Notes: a model not told the origin generated them from the letters alone. A stretch of DNA of 48,075 nucleotides from Oscillatoriales cyanobacterium RM2_1_1 (GCA_012033335.1 JAAURB010000033.1:1-48075); one strand, 5' to 3'; counted from the first letter of the stretch, positions 9,166-20,195 are shown. Numbers and translations are program-made.

Positions 9166-10725
9166 TCAATCCCATCGATCAAGTTTGTAGACAACCTGAA
9201 AATTATCCTTCGAAGTCACCCGCAGGATCTGGTTCCAGGTCATCCCTCTAGAGAAACCAATACCGCACGCTTCTGCTGCTTCTCTCCCCTCAACCACAGC
9301 GCTTTTTGCGTAGGCTTCCAGAGTAGAGCGAATTTCATAATACTCTTTTTTGAGAAACTCTGTAAAGAATCCACATCCTTGACGGTAGAGGGTGTCTTTA
9401 GCATTTTTGAGGATGAAGAAAACTTTTTCACCGTGGTGAGTAAAGTTCTTATTCGTATTCCACATTGAAGGCTGGAGAACAACGGCAGTCACCGGATGAT
9501 AAACCCGCGATCGCAGATTCCAGCGTGAAGGATCTGAATTGTTGGTATAAAAATACCAGGTTACTGGGTTTCTGTGGTCTTCGAAGTCCCATTGAACAAT
9601 GGGAGGAGCATCGGGATTCTTGGCTGTAACCAGGGCCATATAAGACTGATTGACAGCAGGAACAAAGTACTCAATGGTTTCAGCCGTTGGTAAAACTGTT
9701 CTGGAAAACTTATCCCAGGTTATGGTAATGGCTGGTACCTCAAACTGAGAACCAGAAGGATTTGAAGGAGTTTTGAGATGGGAGAAAACCCCTGATTTTT
9801 TATGGGACTGAGAAGCTGGAGGGAGCCACAGGGCTTGAATGTCAGACAGCCTGGCAAATCGTCGTTCCAGGGAACCTGCTGTTTTGAGCTGTTCAATGAT
9901 TTTCTCCGCTCGATCAATATTCCCGTCACTGGGTGGGGCAGAGGGGCGTTGATACTGTAAAGGATTCATCTTTGCGTCAAACCTGGATTTGACCTGATTA
10001 AAAGTCAGACCTGCCTGAATATCTTCCAGTAACGTGCCAATCATCGTACTTCGAACATGGCAAAACCCCGGCGGCGCATTTACGGCGGCAAGCCAGATCA
10101 GGTTTTCTTAAATCCGCAGGTTTAGGGTGGCTTGTCTGCGTTCCTGGAGATTGAGTAGCCACTGGGCTACTTCAATACACTTTTCGGAGCGGTAGAGGGT
10201 TCTAGTGGTGAGTAGCGAATAGGCTTGCTGGAGAATCTCAAGGGGAAATTCTGCCAGTCCCCTCCTCAGCATTTCGTAGTCTTGCTGTTTTTGAGCAATG
10301 ATTTGTTCTATTGTTCCCAGAGAAGAGGGTTTAAAGATCAGAGCCTCTGAAGGAATAACAGAAAAATGTCGCCATCCGCCCTTTGCTGGAATTCCCCAAA
10401 CGTTCTGGTCTGAAAGAAATACCTGTTTGATCGATGAGCGGGCAACTACTGATTCAAGAGCACGACAAGCCTCTTTGTAAGGCTCTCGAACGGTTTCTGC
10501 ATTCCACATCACCGGAATCAATTTGCCATCTGGGGCGATAGTCACAAGACTGCCATATTGCCTAATAAACTTTTTACAGGTAAAGCAGGTGCATCGCTGA
10601 CGGATGGCATCAGGAATAGTATTCAGGTAAATCTGAAATAAATCAGGTGTTTCGGTGACAAAGAGGTTGATCTGACCGGGATTATTTGTAGCGATCGCTT
10701 CAAAATAAGTTTGAATAGCGGTGAT
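9166..10725 (-). pseudogene. Unknown-family protein, broken by an in-frame TAA and lacking a start codon
   Basis: One reading frame can be followed from about 10725 to 9166 (about 519 codons) with an internal TAA at 10110-10108. On both sides of that stop the translation reads as one protein: ...YRSEKCIEVAQWLLNLQ before it, then ENLIWLAAVNAPPGFCHVRS and MIGTLLEDIQAGL after it. From memory this order of segments (a C-x-C-x2-C cluster RCTCFTCKKF, GLAEFP, SEK..VAQWL, CH.RS, MIGTLLEDI, MNPLQYQRP) belongs to one family of uncharacterised proteins seen in phages and bacteria; I do not know its function. The N-terminal part (ITAIQTYFEAI...) follows a TAG at 10728-10726, and no ATG/GTG/TTG occurs before 10545, inside the conserved region. 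I therefore read it as a decayed gene. Shorter products starting at GTG 10545 or ATG 10044 are formally possible. Confidence 0.65.
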
Positions 10726-10812
10726 CTACTCGATGTAGAAACTATTTTGATGACTCTTTGCTGAAGTCTGAGGTGAACTTGATCCAGAGTAAAGACATAC
10801 AACGACACCTGC

Positions 10813-11073
10813 TTAAAAAACTGACACTTCTTCAAAAAACTGGGGAAATCCTAAATCGACTGTCCGTGGGTTTGACGCAATAGCCTGCAACTTGTATGGG
10901 ATGTGGACAGTTCTATAGAACATCACCAATAAATTATGACCATTAGTCAAAGAATCCTGAATTTCTCCGGGGGAGATATTGTGGATCAAAGCTGTAATTG
11001 TTCCACGGGGTTCCGCTGGAATTACTGTTGTGGAAACTTTGCTGATGGAGCCAGTTGTCAATTCAGATACCAA
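10813..11073 (-). CDS. Small hypothetical protein upstream of the decayed gene
   Basis: This is an 86-codon frame starting at TTG 11073. The open frame extends about 33 more codons upstream (RPRAYKII just before) without a standard start codon. The sequence is mixed, with PAEPRGTITALIHNI in the middle and no membrane segment. It ends 85 bp before the TAG that precedes the pseudogene, in the same frame and strand, so the two could once have been a pair. No ribosome site is visible. It may itself be a remnant; I do not recognise the family with confidence. Confidence 0.35.
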   Translation of the reverse strand: MVSELTTGSISKVSTTVIPAEPRGTITALIHNISPGEIQDSLTNGHNLLVMFYRTVHIPYKLQAIASNPRTVDLGFPQFFEEVSVF

Positions 11074-11543
11074 AATTATTTTGTAAGCTCTTGGTCTGAG
11101 ATTGTCCCTGACTGAACTGATCTCTGGAGAATGAGCGCTTATGCAAGTTGAAGGTGCTAGAAGTTGAAAATTATTTCAGTTTTCATGATTCAAACAGTAT
11201 CCCTACATTTTAGCTTTTGATAAGGACGGACTATTTTGTCCAAAATCCAATCTGAACTTTGGACAAAGTTATATCTTTAAACATGGATTTTTGTCAAGTA
11301 AATTTTTGCTAAATATTACGGGAGTCGCACTTGCATCTATATAAATTTTTATTTCAAATACCTTCAATTTTTTTGTCGATTTGTTTCAGATGGCTTGAAA
11401 ACGATGTTATCACCCCCCTTTTTTGGTAATAATACTCACAGCGCAGTTCTGATTGATCACCTTGATCACATCCTTAGAACTCGAAACTGTTGCTAGCCAG
11501 CATTCTTTGCAGACAGCCGACTTAGAGGAAACACTAACTGAGT
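11074..11543. other. chlH upstream region
   Basis: This 470-bp A/T-rich leader precedes chlH. It contains TGATCACC/TTGATCACA (two TGATCA palindromes 9 bp apart, 11454-11469) and a TAATACT-like -10 near 11429. No good coding frame was found apart from the possible upstream extension of the small ORF on the minus strand (11074-11170). Confidence 0.35.
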
Positions 11544-14500
11544 ATGTTCACATACGTTAACCCCACCGTTAGACACATCAAGCCAGACAACTTAGGGGGA
11601 AGATCTCTCCTGAAAGTGGTCTATGTCGTTCTCGAAGCCCAATACCAGAGTGCTTTATCCGCTGCTGTTCGCTCCATCAACAGCAACAATCCCCATTTGG
11701 CCATTGAGATCAGTGGCTACCTGATCGAAGAACTGCGAAGCCCGGAAAATTATGAGGACTTCAAGCGAGATGTTGCCACCGCCAATGTCTTCATCGCCTC
11801 TTTGATTTTTATTGAAGATCTGGCCACTAAGGTCGTTGAGGCCGTAACTCCCCATCGGGATACTCTGGATGTGGCTGTGGTCTTTCCCTCTATGCCTCAA
11901 GTGATGCGCCTGAACAAGATGGGGAGCTTCTCCATGGCCCAGTTGGGTCAGAGCAAGAGCGCGATCGCCCAGTTCATGAGAAAGCGCAAGGAGCAATCCG
12001 GTTCCTCCTTTGAGGACGGGATGCTGAAGTTGCTGCGAACCTTGCCCAAAGTCCTGAAGTATATGCCAATGGAAAAGGCCCAGGATGCCCGGAATTTCAT
12101 GCTGTCTTTCCAGTACTGGCTGGGGGGATCTGCTGAAAACCTGGAGAACTTTCTGCTGATGCTAGCGGACAAGTATGTATTCAAGGGGTCAGAATTTACG
12201 GCCCGCAACGCCGCTGGCACCCGGTACGCCGATCCCGTGGTCTACCCCGATATGGGCATCTGGCATCCCCTCGCCCCCAAGATGTTCGAGGATGCCAAAG
12301 CCTACCTCAACTGGCACAATAGTCGGGATGATATTTCCGAGGAACAAAAAGATCCCCGGGCGATTTCTGTTGGGTTAGTCTTGCAACGAACCCACCTGGT
12401 AACAGGGGACGATGCCCATTATGTTGCCATGGTTCAGGAACTTGAGGCCATGGGGGCGCGAGTGATTCCGGTATTTGCGGGGGGGTTAGACTTTTCCAAG
12501 CCCGTGGATGAATATTTCTGGGATACCCCCCCTAAGGGTATTCAGCCCCATCCCCTAGTAGATGCGGTGGTTTCCCTGACTGGATTTGCCCTGGTGGGCG
12601 GCCCTGCCCGTCAGGATCATCCCAAGGCAATTGAATCCCTGCAACGACTGAATTGCCCTTACATGGTGGCCCTACCCCTAGTGTTTCAAACCACCGAGGA
12701 ATGGGAGAATAGTGATCTAGGGCTGCACCCGATTCAAGTGGCCCTACAAATTGCGATTCCTGAACTCGACGGGGCGATTGAGCCGATTATTGTCTCCGGT
12801 CGAGATGGGGCTACGGGGAAAGCCATCGCCCTCCAGGATCGGATTGAGGCGATCGCTCAACGAGCCATGAAATGGGCGGGTCTACGCAAGAAGCCCAAAC
12901 TGGATAAAAAAGTTGCGATTACCATCTTTAGTTTCCCGCCGGACAAAGGCAACGTGGGCACTGCTGCCTATCTAGATGTGTTTGGCTCCATCTATGAGGT
13001 GATGAAAGCCCTGCAACACAATGGTTATGACATTCAGGGTCTGCCGGATTCCGCTAAAACCTTGATGCAGGAAGTGATCCATGATGCCACGGCTCAATAT
13101 CAAAGCCCCGAACTAAACATTGCCTACAAAATGTCGGTGCAGCAGTACGAACGGCTAACTCCCTACTCCGAACGGTTACAGGAAAATTGGGGGCCACCGC
13201 CGGGGCACTTGAATACGGATGGGGAAAGCCTGCTGATTTATGGCAAAGCCTTTGGCAATGTGTTTATTGGAGTGCAACCCACCTTTGGCTATGAAGGGGA
13301 TCCGATGCGGTTGCTGTTCTCCCGGTCAGCCAGTCCCCACCACGGGTTTGCGGCCTATTACACCTATTTGGAACAGATCTGGCAAGCCGATGCCGTGTTG
13401 CACTTTGGCACCCACGGTTCCCTAGAGTTCATGCCCGGCAAACAGATGGGCATGTCCGGTGATTGTTACCCCGACAATCTGATTGGCTCCACCCCCAATA
13501 TTTATTACTACGCCGCCAATAACCCCAGTGAAGCGACGATTGCCAAGCGCCGCAGCTATGCGGAAACGATTTCCTATCTCACCCCCGCAGCGGAAAATGC
13601 TGGACTTTACAAAGGTTTGCAGGAACTCAACGAACTCATCGGTTCCTATCAGTCCTTGAAAGAAAGTGGGCGGGGAATTCAGATCGTTAACACCATTGTT
13701 GAGAAGTGCCGTCTGGTAAATTTAGACCAAGACGTTGATTTACCGCCATGTGATGGAGCCGAAATGTCCCCTGACCAGCGGGATACCTTGGTGGGTCAGG
13801 TGTATCGGCGATTGATGGAGATTGAATCCCGGCTATTGCCCTGTGGCTTGCATGTGATTGGCAAACCCCCCACCGCCGAAGAAGCCATCGCGACCCTGGT
13901 GAATATTGCCAGCCTGGATCGGGAAGAAGAGGGCTTGCTGAGCCTGCCCCGAATTCTAGCCGATAGTCTGGATCGGGACATTGAAGCACTCTACCGCAAC
14001 AATGACCGGGGAATTCTGGCGGATGTAGAACTACTCCAACAGATTACAGAAGCTTCCCGGGGAGCCATTGGTGCTTTAGTTCAGGAACGCACCGACGCAG
14101 AGGGCCGAGTCTCCAAGGTGGCCCGACTCAACTTCTTCAACATGGGCAAGAAGGAATCCTGGATTGAGTCCTTGCATCAATCGGGTTTTCCTAAGGTTGA
14201 TCCTGAAGCCCTCAAGCCCCTGTTTGAATACCTGGAGTTCTGCCTGCAACAGGTCTGCGCCGATAACGAATTGGGTTCCTTGCTGCGGGCGTTGGCAGGG
14301 GAATACATTCTCCCTGGCCCCGGTGGCGATCCGATTCGCAACCCGATGGTGTTGCCCACGGGTAAAAACATGCACGCCCTCGATCCCCAGGCGATTCCCA
14401 CGGCAGCAGCGGTGAAATCGGCTCAAATTGTGGTGGAACGATTATTGGAACGGCAGCGGATCGACAATGGCGGGACTCACCCCGAAACTATCGCTGTCGT

Positions 14501-15548
14501 GCTCTGGGGAACCGATAATATTAAGACCTACGGTGAATCCCTGGCCCAAGTCATGTGGATGGTAGGGGCCAAGCCTGTGCCCGATGCCCTGGGTCGGGTG
14601 AATAAAATTGAGCTGATTTCCCTGGAAGAGTTGGGTCGGCCTCGAATTGACGTGGTAGTCAACTGTTCGGGGGTGTTCCGGGATTTATTCATTAACCAGA
14701 TGAACCTGCTGGATAAGGCCGTGAAAATGGCGGCGGAGGCCGATGAACCTCTAGAGATGAACTTCGTCCGCAAACACGCCCTGGAACAAGCTCAAGAGCT
14801 AGGCGTGAACCTGCGCCAGGCGGCCACTCGAATCTTCTCTAACGCCTCCGGTTCCTATTCCTCCAATGTTAATCTGGCGGTCGAAAATAGCTCCTGGGAA
14901 GAAGAATCAGAACTCCAGGAAATGTACCTGAAGCGCAAGTCCTTTGCCTTCAACTCTGACAATCCTGGCATGATGGACGACAATCGCCAGGTATTTGAAA
15001 CGGCCCTGAAAACTGCAGAGGTCACCTTCCAAAACCTGGATTCCTCGGAAATCAGCTTAACGGATGTGTCCCACTACTTCGACTCTGACCCGACCAAGGT
15101 GATTTCCACCCTGCGAAAAGACGGCAAAACTCCGGCTTCCTACATCGCTGACACCACCACGGCCAATGCCCAAGTCCGCTCCCTATCCGAAACCGTGCGG
15201 CTAGATGCCCGGACTAAAATGTTAAATCCCAAATGGTATGAGGGAATGCTTTCCCACGGCTATGAAGGGGTGCGGGAACTGTCAAAGCGCCTGGTGAACA
15301 CCATGGGTTGGAGCGCCACGGCGGGGGCGGTGGATAATTGGGTCTATGAAGAAACCAATGAAACCTTCGTCAAGGATGAAGCCATGCAACAACGACTGAT
15401 GAATCTCAATCCCCATTCCTTCCGGAAGATTATCAGCACGTTGTTGGAAGTGAATGGTCGGGGGTATTGGGAAACTAGCGAAAGCAATCTGGATCGATTG
15501 CGGGAATTGTATCAACAGGTCGAGGATCGGATTGAAGGGATTGAGTAA
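11544..15548 (+). CDS. chlH: Magnesium-chelatase subunit H (ChlH)
   Basis: ChlH is the large porphyrin-binding subunit of Mg-chelatase. With ChlI and ChlD it inserts Mg2+ into protoporphyrin IX at the branch point to chlorophyll. The 1334 aa length matches the cyanobacterial protein. The N-terminus ([50 protein letters not shown]) and the central [14 protein letters not shown] (just after residue 620) are typical of the CobN/Mg-chelatase family. The C-terminal [11 protein letters not shown]-like end is seen as [11 protein letters not shown]. The ATG has only a distant AGAGGA. chlI/chlD are not in the window. A shared terminator separates it from the convergent kinase. Confidence 0.98.
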   Translation: MFTYVNPTVRHIKPDNLGGRSLLKVVYVVLEAQYQSALSAAVRSINSNNPHLAIEISGYLIEELRSPENYEDFKRDVATANVFIASLIFIEDLATKVVEAVTPHRDTLDVAVVFPSMPQVMRLNKMGSFSMAQLGQSKSAIAQFMRKRKEQSGSSFEDGMLKLLRTLPKVLKYMPMEKAQDARNFMLSFQYWLGGSAENLENFLLMLADKYVFKGSEFTARNAAGTRYADPVVYPDMGIWHPLAPKMFEDAKAYLNWHNSRDDISEEQKDPRAISVGLVLQRTHLVTGDDAHYVAMVQELEAMGARVIPVFAGGLDFSKPVDEYFWDTPPKGIQPHPLVDAVVSLTGFALVGGPARQDHPKAIESLQRLNCPYMVALPLVFQTTEEWENSDLGLHPIQVALQIAIPELDGAIEPIIVSGRDGATGKAIALQDRIEAIAQRAMKWAGLRKKPKLDKKVAITIFSFPPDKGNVGTAAYLDVFGSIYEVMKALQHNGYDIQGLPDSAKTLMQEVIHDATAQYQSPELNIAYKMSVQQYERLTPYSERLQENWGPPPGHLNTDGESLLIYGKAFGNVFIGVQPTFGYEGDPMRLLFSRSASPHHGFAAYYTYLEQIWQADAVLHFGTHGSLEFMPGKQMGMSGDCYPDNLIGSTPNIYYYAANNPSEATIAKRRSYAETISYLTPAAENAGLYKGLQELNELIGSYQSLKESGRGIQIVNTIVEKCRLVNLDQDVDLPPCDGAEMSPDQRDTLVGQVYRRLMEIESRLLPCGLHVIGKPPTAEEAIATLVNIASLDREEEGLLSLPRILADSLDRDIEALYRNNDRGILADVELLQQITEASRGAIGALVQERTDAEGRVSKVARLNFFNMGKKESWIESLHQSGFPKVDPEALKPLFEYLEFCLQQVCADNELGSLLRALAGEYILPGPGGDPIRNPMVLPTGKNMHALDPQAIPTAAAVKSAQIVVERLLERQRIDNGGTHPETIAVVLWGTDNIKTYGESLAQVMWMVGAKPVPDALGRVNKIELISLEELGRPRIDVVVNCSGVFRDLFINQMNLLDKAVKMAAEADEPLEMNFVRKHALEQAQELGVNLRQAATRIFSNASGSYSSNVNLAVENSSWEEESELQEMYLKRKSFAFNSDNPGMMDDNRQVFETALKTAEVTFQNLDSSEISLTDVSHYFDSDPTKVISTLRKDGKTPASYIADTTTANAQVRSLSETVRLDARTKMLNPKWYEGMLSHGYEGVRELSKRLVNTMGWSATAGAVDNWVYEETNETFVKDEAMQQRLMNLNPHSFRKIISTLLEVNGRGYWETSESNLDRLRELYQQVEDRIEGIE

Positions 15549-15572
15549 TCGGGCTGACTAAAAAGCTATGTT

Positions 15573-15600
15573 AGGGTAGGTTTTTGCCTACCCTTTCTTG
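15573..15600. terminator. Terminator between convergent chlH and histidine kinase
   Basis: A perfect 8-bp stem AGGGTAGG / CCTACCCT with loop TTTTTG is followed by TTCTTGTT on the + strand, 25 bp after the chlH stop. The opposite strand is less T-rich after the stem, so it mainly serves chlH. Confidence 0.7.
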
Positions 15601-15615
15601 TTACGAAAGCTGAGA

Positions 15616-17070
15616 TTAAGGGCATCTGAAGCACTCCCTGGAGGTTGGGGTTGGATTAACAGGAATCTGAACCGTAAATTCTGTACCCTCCCCCAGTTGA
15701 GATTGCACCTCAATCGTTCCATGGTGTTTTTCAACCACAATTTGACGGGCGATCGCCAACCCCAGACCTGTGCCCTTGCCCACCGCTTTAGTGGTAAACA
15801 AGCTTTCAAAAATTCGCTGCTTCGTCTCCTCTGTCATCCCCACCCCATTGTCTTTGACCCGAATCATGGCAAATTCCTGATTGTCTGACAATTCAATGGT
15901 CAGGGTGAGGCAATTGGGATTGGCCTGGAGGGCTTGAAAACCTTTACCGTGATTGGCTTCATCCAAAGCATCAATCGCATTAACAATCAGATTCATAAAC
16001 ACCTGATTTAGTTGACCGGGAAAGCAAAGCACTGGGGGTAAATAGCTATAGTGTTTCACCACCTGGATCGTCGGGCGGTATTCATTGGCTCTGAGGCGAT
16101 GTTTGAGGATGTGTAACGTACCGTCCAGGCCCTCCTGTAAATCAAACATCACAAGCTTCTCGGTATCAGCCCGGGCAAAGGTTCTCAGGCTGACGCTGAT
16201 CTCCCGAATTCGCTTGACTCCTTCCTTCATCGAATCCAATAAATAGGGTAAATCTTCCCGCAGGTATTCCAGGTCAATCGTTTCAACCAGTCTCTCCACC
16301 TCCGGATCAGGTGTGGGGAGCTTCTGCTGGTACAGATCGGTCAGTCTGAGCAAGTTTTTGATGTAGGTCTCAGCGGGCGACAAATTTCCTTCTAGAAAGC
16401 CAACAGGGTTATTAATCTCATGGGCAATCCCGGCCATCATCGCTCCGAGGGCCGACATTTTTTCCTGCTGAACCATTTGCAATTGGGTGTCTTGAAGTTG
16501 CTGAAGGGCAGCTTTGAGCTCAGTGGACTGGGCGTTCAACTTCTGATTTACTTCTTGCAGGGCAATTTCAGCCTCTCGCTGGGGGGTAATATCCTGGTAA
16601 GTACCCAAAACCCCAATAATATTGCCCTTTGGATCCCGCAGGGGAGCTTTGTTCGTTTCCAGCCAGGCTTGCCGACCATCACTCTGCAACTGAGATTCAA
16701 TGATACCCATTTCTGCCTGACCAGAGATCATTACCCGATTGTCACACTGCCTGTAGAAATCTGCTTCCGTCGTTGCCCAAGGGAGATCATAATCGTTCTT
16801 ACCAATCAGTTCTTCCGGGGAGGACAGACCTGCATCCCTGGCAAAGGCTTGGTTGCAGCCCAGATAACTGGAAGTCCGATCTTTCCAGAAGATCCGCTCT
16901 GGCAAGGTGTCCATGACCAATTGCAACATCTGCTGAGACGTTCTCAGTTTTTGTTCAATCTGACAACAGGACTCCAGGGCGAGTTGATTGGACAATCGGA
17001 TGGCTTCGAGGTCAGTCTGGTACTGATTGATTTTCTGTTCTAATTCAAAGACAATGGGGTTTAGTTTCAT
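15616..17070 (-). CDS. PAS-domain sensor histidine kinase (soluble)
   Basis: This is a 484-aa cytoplasmic sensor kinase. An N-terminal coiled-coil (about 1-50) is followed by one PAS/PAC domain (about 55-165, ending [10 protein letters not shown]), then a linker coiled-coil rich in Q. The dimerisation/phosphoacceptor box [16 protein letters not shown] has its His near residue 218. The HATPase domain carries N-box [15 protein letters not shown]1 DNGVGM and G2 [10 protein letters not shown]. The HEINNP box marks the HPK4-like group that lacks the usual HELRTP. No membrane helices and no linked response regulator are seen. Signal unknown. Confidence 0.93.
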   Translation of the reverse strand: MKLNPIVFELEQKINQYQTDLEAIRLSNQLALESCCQIEQKLRTSQQMLQLVMDTLPERIFWKDRTSSYLGCNQAFARDAGLSSPEELIGKNDYDLPWATTEADFYRQCDNRVMISGQAEMGIIESQLQSDGRQAWLETNKAPLRDPKGNIIGVLGTYQDITPQREAEIALQEVNQKLNAQSTELKAALQQLQDTQLQMVQQEKMSALGAMMAGIAHEINNPVGFLEGNLSPAETYIKNLLRLTDLYQQKLPTPDPEVERLVETIDLEYLREDLPYLLDSMKEGVKRIREISVSLRTFARADTEKLVMFDLQEGLDGTLHILKHRLRANEYRPTIQVVKHYSYLPPVLCFPGQLNQVFMNLIVNAIDALDEANHGKGFQALQANPNCLTLTIELSDNQEFAMIRVKDNGVGMTEETKQRIFESLFTTKAVGKGTGLGLAIARQIVVEKHHGTIEVQSQLGEGTEFTVQIPVNPTPTSRECFRCP

Positions 17071-17227
17071 GGCTACCGGCTAAACATCACGAGGTATTGT
17101 GAATTCAAAAAACAGCACCGATTGTTAAGGCTAGTTTATCGCGAGACTCTGCTGAGTGGGGGAGCGTTGTGATATTTGTCACAACTTTGTCACCATCAAC
17201 CGTCACTAATAATTTCTCGCTACTCTG

Positions 17228-17365
17228 GCTGACTGACAAAACTCTCTCGCCCTCACCCTAGCTCTCTCCCAACTTAGGAGAGGGAACCGGATGAAGAGCT
17301 GCCCTCTCCCAACTTAGGAGAGGGCAGCTTGGGCAATCACACCAAAGATTTGTCAGTCAATCAGC
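17228..17365. repeat. MITE-like element with GACTGACAAA ends and an inner hairpin
   Basis: GCTGACTGACAAAACT (17228-17243) is inverted at 17347-17365 (GATTTGTCAGTCAATCAGC). Between them lie two copies of CTCTCCCAACTTAGGAGAGG (from about 17265 and 17304). The second forms a perfect 13-bp stem (AGCTGCCCTCTCC / GGAGAGGGCAGCT, loop CAACTTA). The outer end resembles the element at 5287. No ORF is present. Non-autonomous mobile DNA or a stabilised RNA hairpin are both possible. Confidence 0.6.
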
Positions 17366-17410
17366 TCGCCACCCATTTCTTACAGTGTTTCCAACGCTGC
17401 TGAAGTACGA

Positions 17411-17475
17411 GAGGTAGCGGCGCGGTGCGCCGCCACCTCGCAAATCTGTACCTCACGTGATTAGAAATCGCTATA
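17411..17475. repeat. Hairpin plus short dispersed repeat, copy 1
   Basis: A GC-rich hairpin GAGGTAGCGGCGC / GCGCCGCCACCTC (13 bp, one mismatch, loop GGT; 17411-17439) runs into a tract of about 40 bp containing ACCTCACGTGATTAG and ATCGCTATA. The tract recurs at 23764-23804. It ends just upstream of the decarboxylase start. Confidence 0.6.
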
Positions 17476-17507
17476 TAACTAGACAAAAAGGTTGTTTTGC
17501 TCTGTTT

Positions 17508-19001
17508 ATGCTCGACCAGACTCAAACCCCCCTACTAGACCAATTAAAGCATTCTGCCCGGCGATCGCACTCCGCCTTCTATGCCCCCGGACACAAGGGC
17601 GGTCAGGGAATTTCCCAGTCGTTACGAGATTTACTGGGGATTCAGGTGTTCCAGGCAGATTTGCCAGAACTGCCAGAACTGGATAATTTATTCGCCCCAA
17701 CCGGGGTGATTCAACAGGCCCAAGCCCTCGCAGCAGAGGCATTTGGGGCGGAGCAAACCTGGTTTCTCACCAATGGTTCTACAGCGGGAGTGATTGGGGC
17801 GATTTTAGCAACCTGTGGCTTTGCCGATGATCCTGGCCATGGACAGAAAATTATCGTTCCCCGCAATGCCCATCAATCCGTCATTTCGGGCCTAGTGCTA
17901 TCCGGGGCGATCGCCATCTTTGTCACGCCTGACTATGACCCAGACTGGGATCTGGTGGGCCCAGTCTCTCCGGAATCCATCGCCCAAGCCCTGGAGGTTC
18001 ATCCCGATGCTAGGGCGGTTTTGATTGTGTCTCCCACCTACCAGGGGATCTGTAGCGATGTGGGAGCGATCGGCCAGATTGTCCACCAATATAATATTCC
18101 GCTGCTAGTGGATGAAGCCCACGGCCCTCACTTTGGTTTCCATCCCGATCTGCCAGATTCCGCCTTGAGCTGGGGAGCGGATTTAGTCGTGCAATCGACT
18201 CACAAAGTATTAGGGGCCATGACCCAGGCAGCCATGGTGCATGTTCAGGGAGATCGGATCAATCGCCAAAGCCTCAGTCGGGCCTTACAGTTGGTACAGT
18301 CCACCAGCCCCAGTTATCTATTGCTGGCTTCCCTAGATGCTGCCCGCCAACAGATGGCAACCCAGGGTAAGGTTTTGCTGGCGAGAACCCTGCAACTGGC
18401 TGGGCAAGCCCAAGCTCAACTTCAAGCCATTGCTGGGATTGAGCCGTTTCAACTGGCATTTCCGGCGGGAAGGGACGGCCATATTCAGCTTGATCCGACC
18501 CGGCTAACGGTGCGGGTGACTGATCTGGGGTTGAGGGGGTATGAGGCAGATGAAATTTTGCATCAACACCTAGGGGTGACGGCTGAACTACCCAATTTGA
18601 AGCATTTGACCTTTATTTTGAGCCTAGGGAATACAGTCCAGGATATTGAAAATTTGGTTCAGGGATTTCGCCATCTGGCCCAACGGCATTGCCCTGGCAA
18701 TGCCGTTGACAAATTTCCCGCCCCATCCGTTGCTAGGGAAATTTTTCAGACCATCGAATCGATTATCCCCCGAACGGCCTTTTTTGCCAGAACAGTGATG
18801 CGGGGGGCGGATCAAGCGGTGGGTTGTGTGAGTTCGGAGTGGGTTTGTCCCTATCCGCCGGGAATTCCCAGTTTGTTGCCAGGGGAACGGATTACCCTGG
18901 AGGCCATCGATTATCTGCGTCAGGTTCTAGCTTGGGGTGGCGTGATTACCGGATGCAGTGATCCCAGTTTACAAACCCTGAGGGTTCTAGCAGATCCATA
19001 A
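17508..19001 (+). CDS. Orn/Lys/Arg decarboxylase family PLP enzyme
   Basis: This is a fold-type I PLP decarboxylase of the bacterial Orn/Lys/Arg family, B. subtilis SpeA-like in size (497 aa). Features are APGHKGG near the N-terminus, FLTNGSTAG (cofactor phosphate region), DEAHGPHFGF (PLP-binding Asp/His) and the Schiff-base lysine in STHKVLGAMTQ (about residue 233). The C-terminal domain holds YPPGIPSLLPGERIT. It probably makes a polyamine precursor (agmatine, cadaverine or similar); substrate cannot be fixed from sequence. I start at ATG 17508: the GTG at 17457 lies inside the dispersed repeat and the added residues are not family-like. Confidence 0.9.
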   Translation: MLDQTQTPLLDQLKHSARRSHSAFYAPGHKGGQGISQSLRDLLGIQVFQADLPELPELDNLFAPTGVIQQAQALAAEAFGAEQTWFLTNGSTAGVIGAILATCGFADDPGHGQKIIVPRNAHQSVISGLVLSGAIAIFVTPDYDPDWDLVGPVSPESIAQALEVHPDARAVLIVSPTYQGICSDVGAIGQIVHQYNIPLLVDEAHGPHFGFHPDLPDSALSWGADLVVQSTHKVLGAMTQAAMVHVQGDRINRQSLSRALQLVQSTSPSYLLLASLDAARQQMATQGKVLLARTLQLAGQAQAQLQAIAGIEPFQLAFPAGRDGHIQLDPTRLTVRVTDLGLRGYEADEILHQHLGVTAELPNLKHLTFILSLGNTVQDIENLVQGFRHLAQRHCPGNAVDKFPAPSVAREIFQTIESIIPRTAFFARTVMRGADQAVGCVSSEWVCPYPPGIPSLLPGERITLEAIDYLRQVLAWGGVITGCSDPSLQTLRVLADP

Positions 19002-19026
19002 CAATTCACCGTTGCTGTCAGCCAGG

Positions 19027-20099
19027 TTACTGATCGTTGAGATCCAATGGCAGATAAACTGTAAAGGTCGTTCCCTCCCCCAAGGTGGAGTCCACTTCAA
19101 TTCGGCCCTGATGGGATTGAACAATCTGATAACACAGGTATAAACCCAATCCACTTCCCGAACGCAAATGCTTGCCCTGCTGGAAGCGTTCAAAGATTCT
19201 GGCCTGATCTTCGAGGGAGATGCCAATGCCAGTGTCCTTGATCTCGATTTTTGTCCATTGATCGTCCTGGGTGATCCCAAGCCGAACGCATCCTTGATCG
19301 GTAAATTTCAAAGCATTGCCGACTAAATTGGTCAATACCCGGCGGATTTCCAAGCGATCGCCGCGAATCTGTTGGAGATCATGGGCTAAATCAACTTGTA
19401 AATCAATCTCTTGATCCTGGGCCAGGGGAGTGAGTTCCTGCACCACCGCTTGCACCAGCTCAGGCAGGTCGAAAGGGACAAAACTGAGTACTTTTTGACC
19501 GACATCATAGCAATAGACATCTAGCAACATATTCAGCATAGACAATAGATATTGATTGCTTTGAGCAATATTTCTGATCGCCTCCTTGACCCCATCTGAG
19601 GACTCCCCAAACGCCCCCTGTTCCACCAGGGTTAACATTCGATCAACGGCTAATAGGGGCGTTCGCAGGTCATGAGTGAGGCAGTGGATAAAGCTTTCCC
19701 GCTGATCAATACTGTGTTTCAACCGCAGCAGGGAACGCACCCGAGCCTGCAATTCGTCAACTTTGACCGGCTTGCGGATAAATTCATCGGCCCCAGCATC
19801 TAGGCCCTCAATGACGCTAGATTGGTCGTGGGCTGTGATCATCAGAACGGGAATAAGGGTAGTTTTTGATTCTGGCGGATCCGTCGGGCCACTTCGTAGC
19901 CATCCATTCCCGGCATCATGACATCGAGCAAAATCAGGTCTGGCACCTGGATCTCGATTTCAGCTAAAGCCGCTTGGCCATTGTCAACTAGGGTAATCTC
20001 ATGACCCTCTTGTTCTAGGGCGAGTTGGAGGAGAAAAAGATTGTCGGTGTTATCATCGACAGCCAGAATCCTCTGTGGCTTTGATGATGGAGTAATCAT
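19027..20099 (-). CDS. Receiver-histidine kinase protein, frameshifted in this sequence
   Basis: Two overlapping frames join into one protein of about 357 aa. The first frame (20099-19842) has a receiver start (ILAVDDNTDN, phospho-Asp in LILLDVMMPGMDG) and ends abruptly at ...QNQKLPLFPF. The second supplies the missing VLMITAHD, the receiver lysine in FIRKPVK, then a kinase with HDLRTPLL, NLVGNALKF, DTGIGI and GSGLGLYL. One extra C in the CCC at 19857-19859 (minus strand) restores KLPLIPVLMITAHD. The stop of the first frame and ATG of the second overlap as TGATG. It lies downstream of the ethylene-type kinase on the same strand and is probably its partner or a hybrid phosphorelay element. I read it as one gene with an indel, real or technical. 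Confidence 0.8.
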
Positions 20100-20104
20100 A
20101 TTTT

Positions 20105-20160
20105 ATTGGGGGTTAAGTATTGGAGATTAATGATTGGCGGTTAATGATTGAGCGTTAGCA
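20105..20160. repeat. 14-bp tandem array 1 (four degenerate units)
   Basis: Successive 14-mers read ATTGGGGGTTAAGT, ATTGGAGATTAATG, ATTGGCGGTTAATG and ATTGAGCGTTAGCA. The array starts 6 bp upstream of the receiver-kinase start codon. Confidence 0.65.
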
Positions 20161-20195
20161 AATGGTTGTTGAGCTAAAGCCTGGGCAGGGTCTCA

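Noticed and set aside
9166-10044. Independent 292-aa gene from ATG 10044
   Set aside because: The 21 codons between the upstream stop and this ATG continue the same protein in the same frame, so this is the tail of a broken gene.
16420-17043. 207-codon frame antisense to the PAS kinase
   Set aside because: Mirror of a well-supported kinase; no motifs and no ribosome site.
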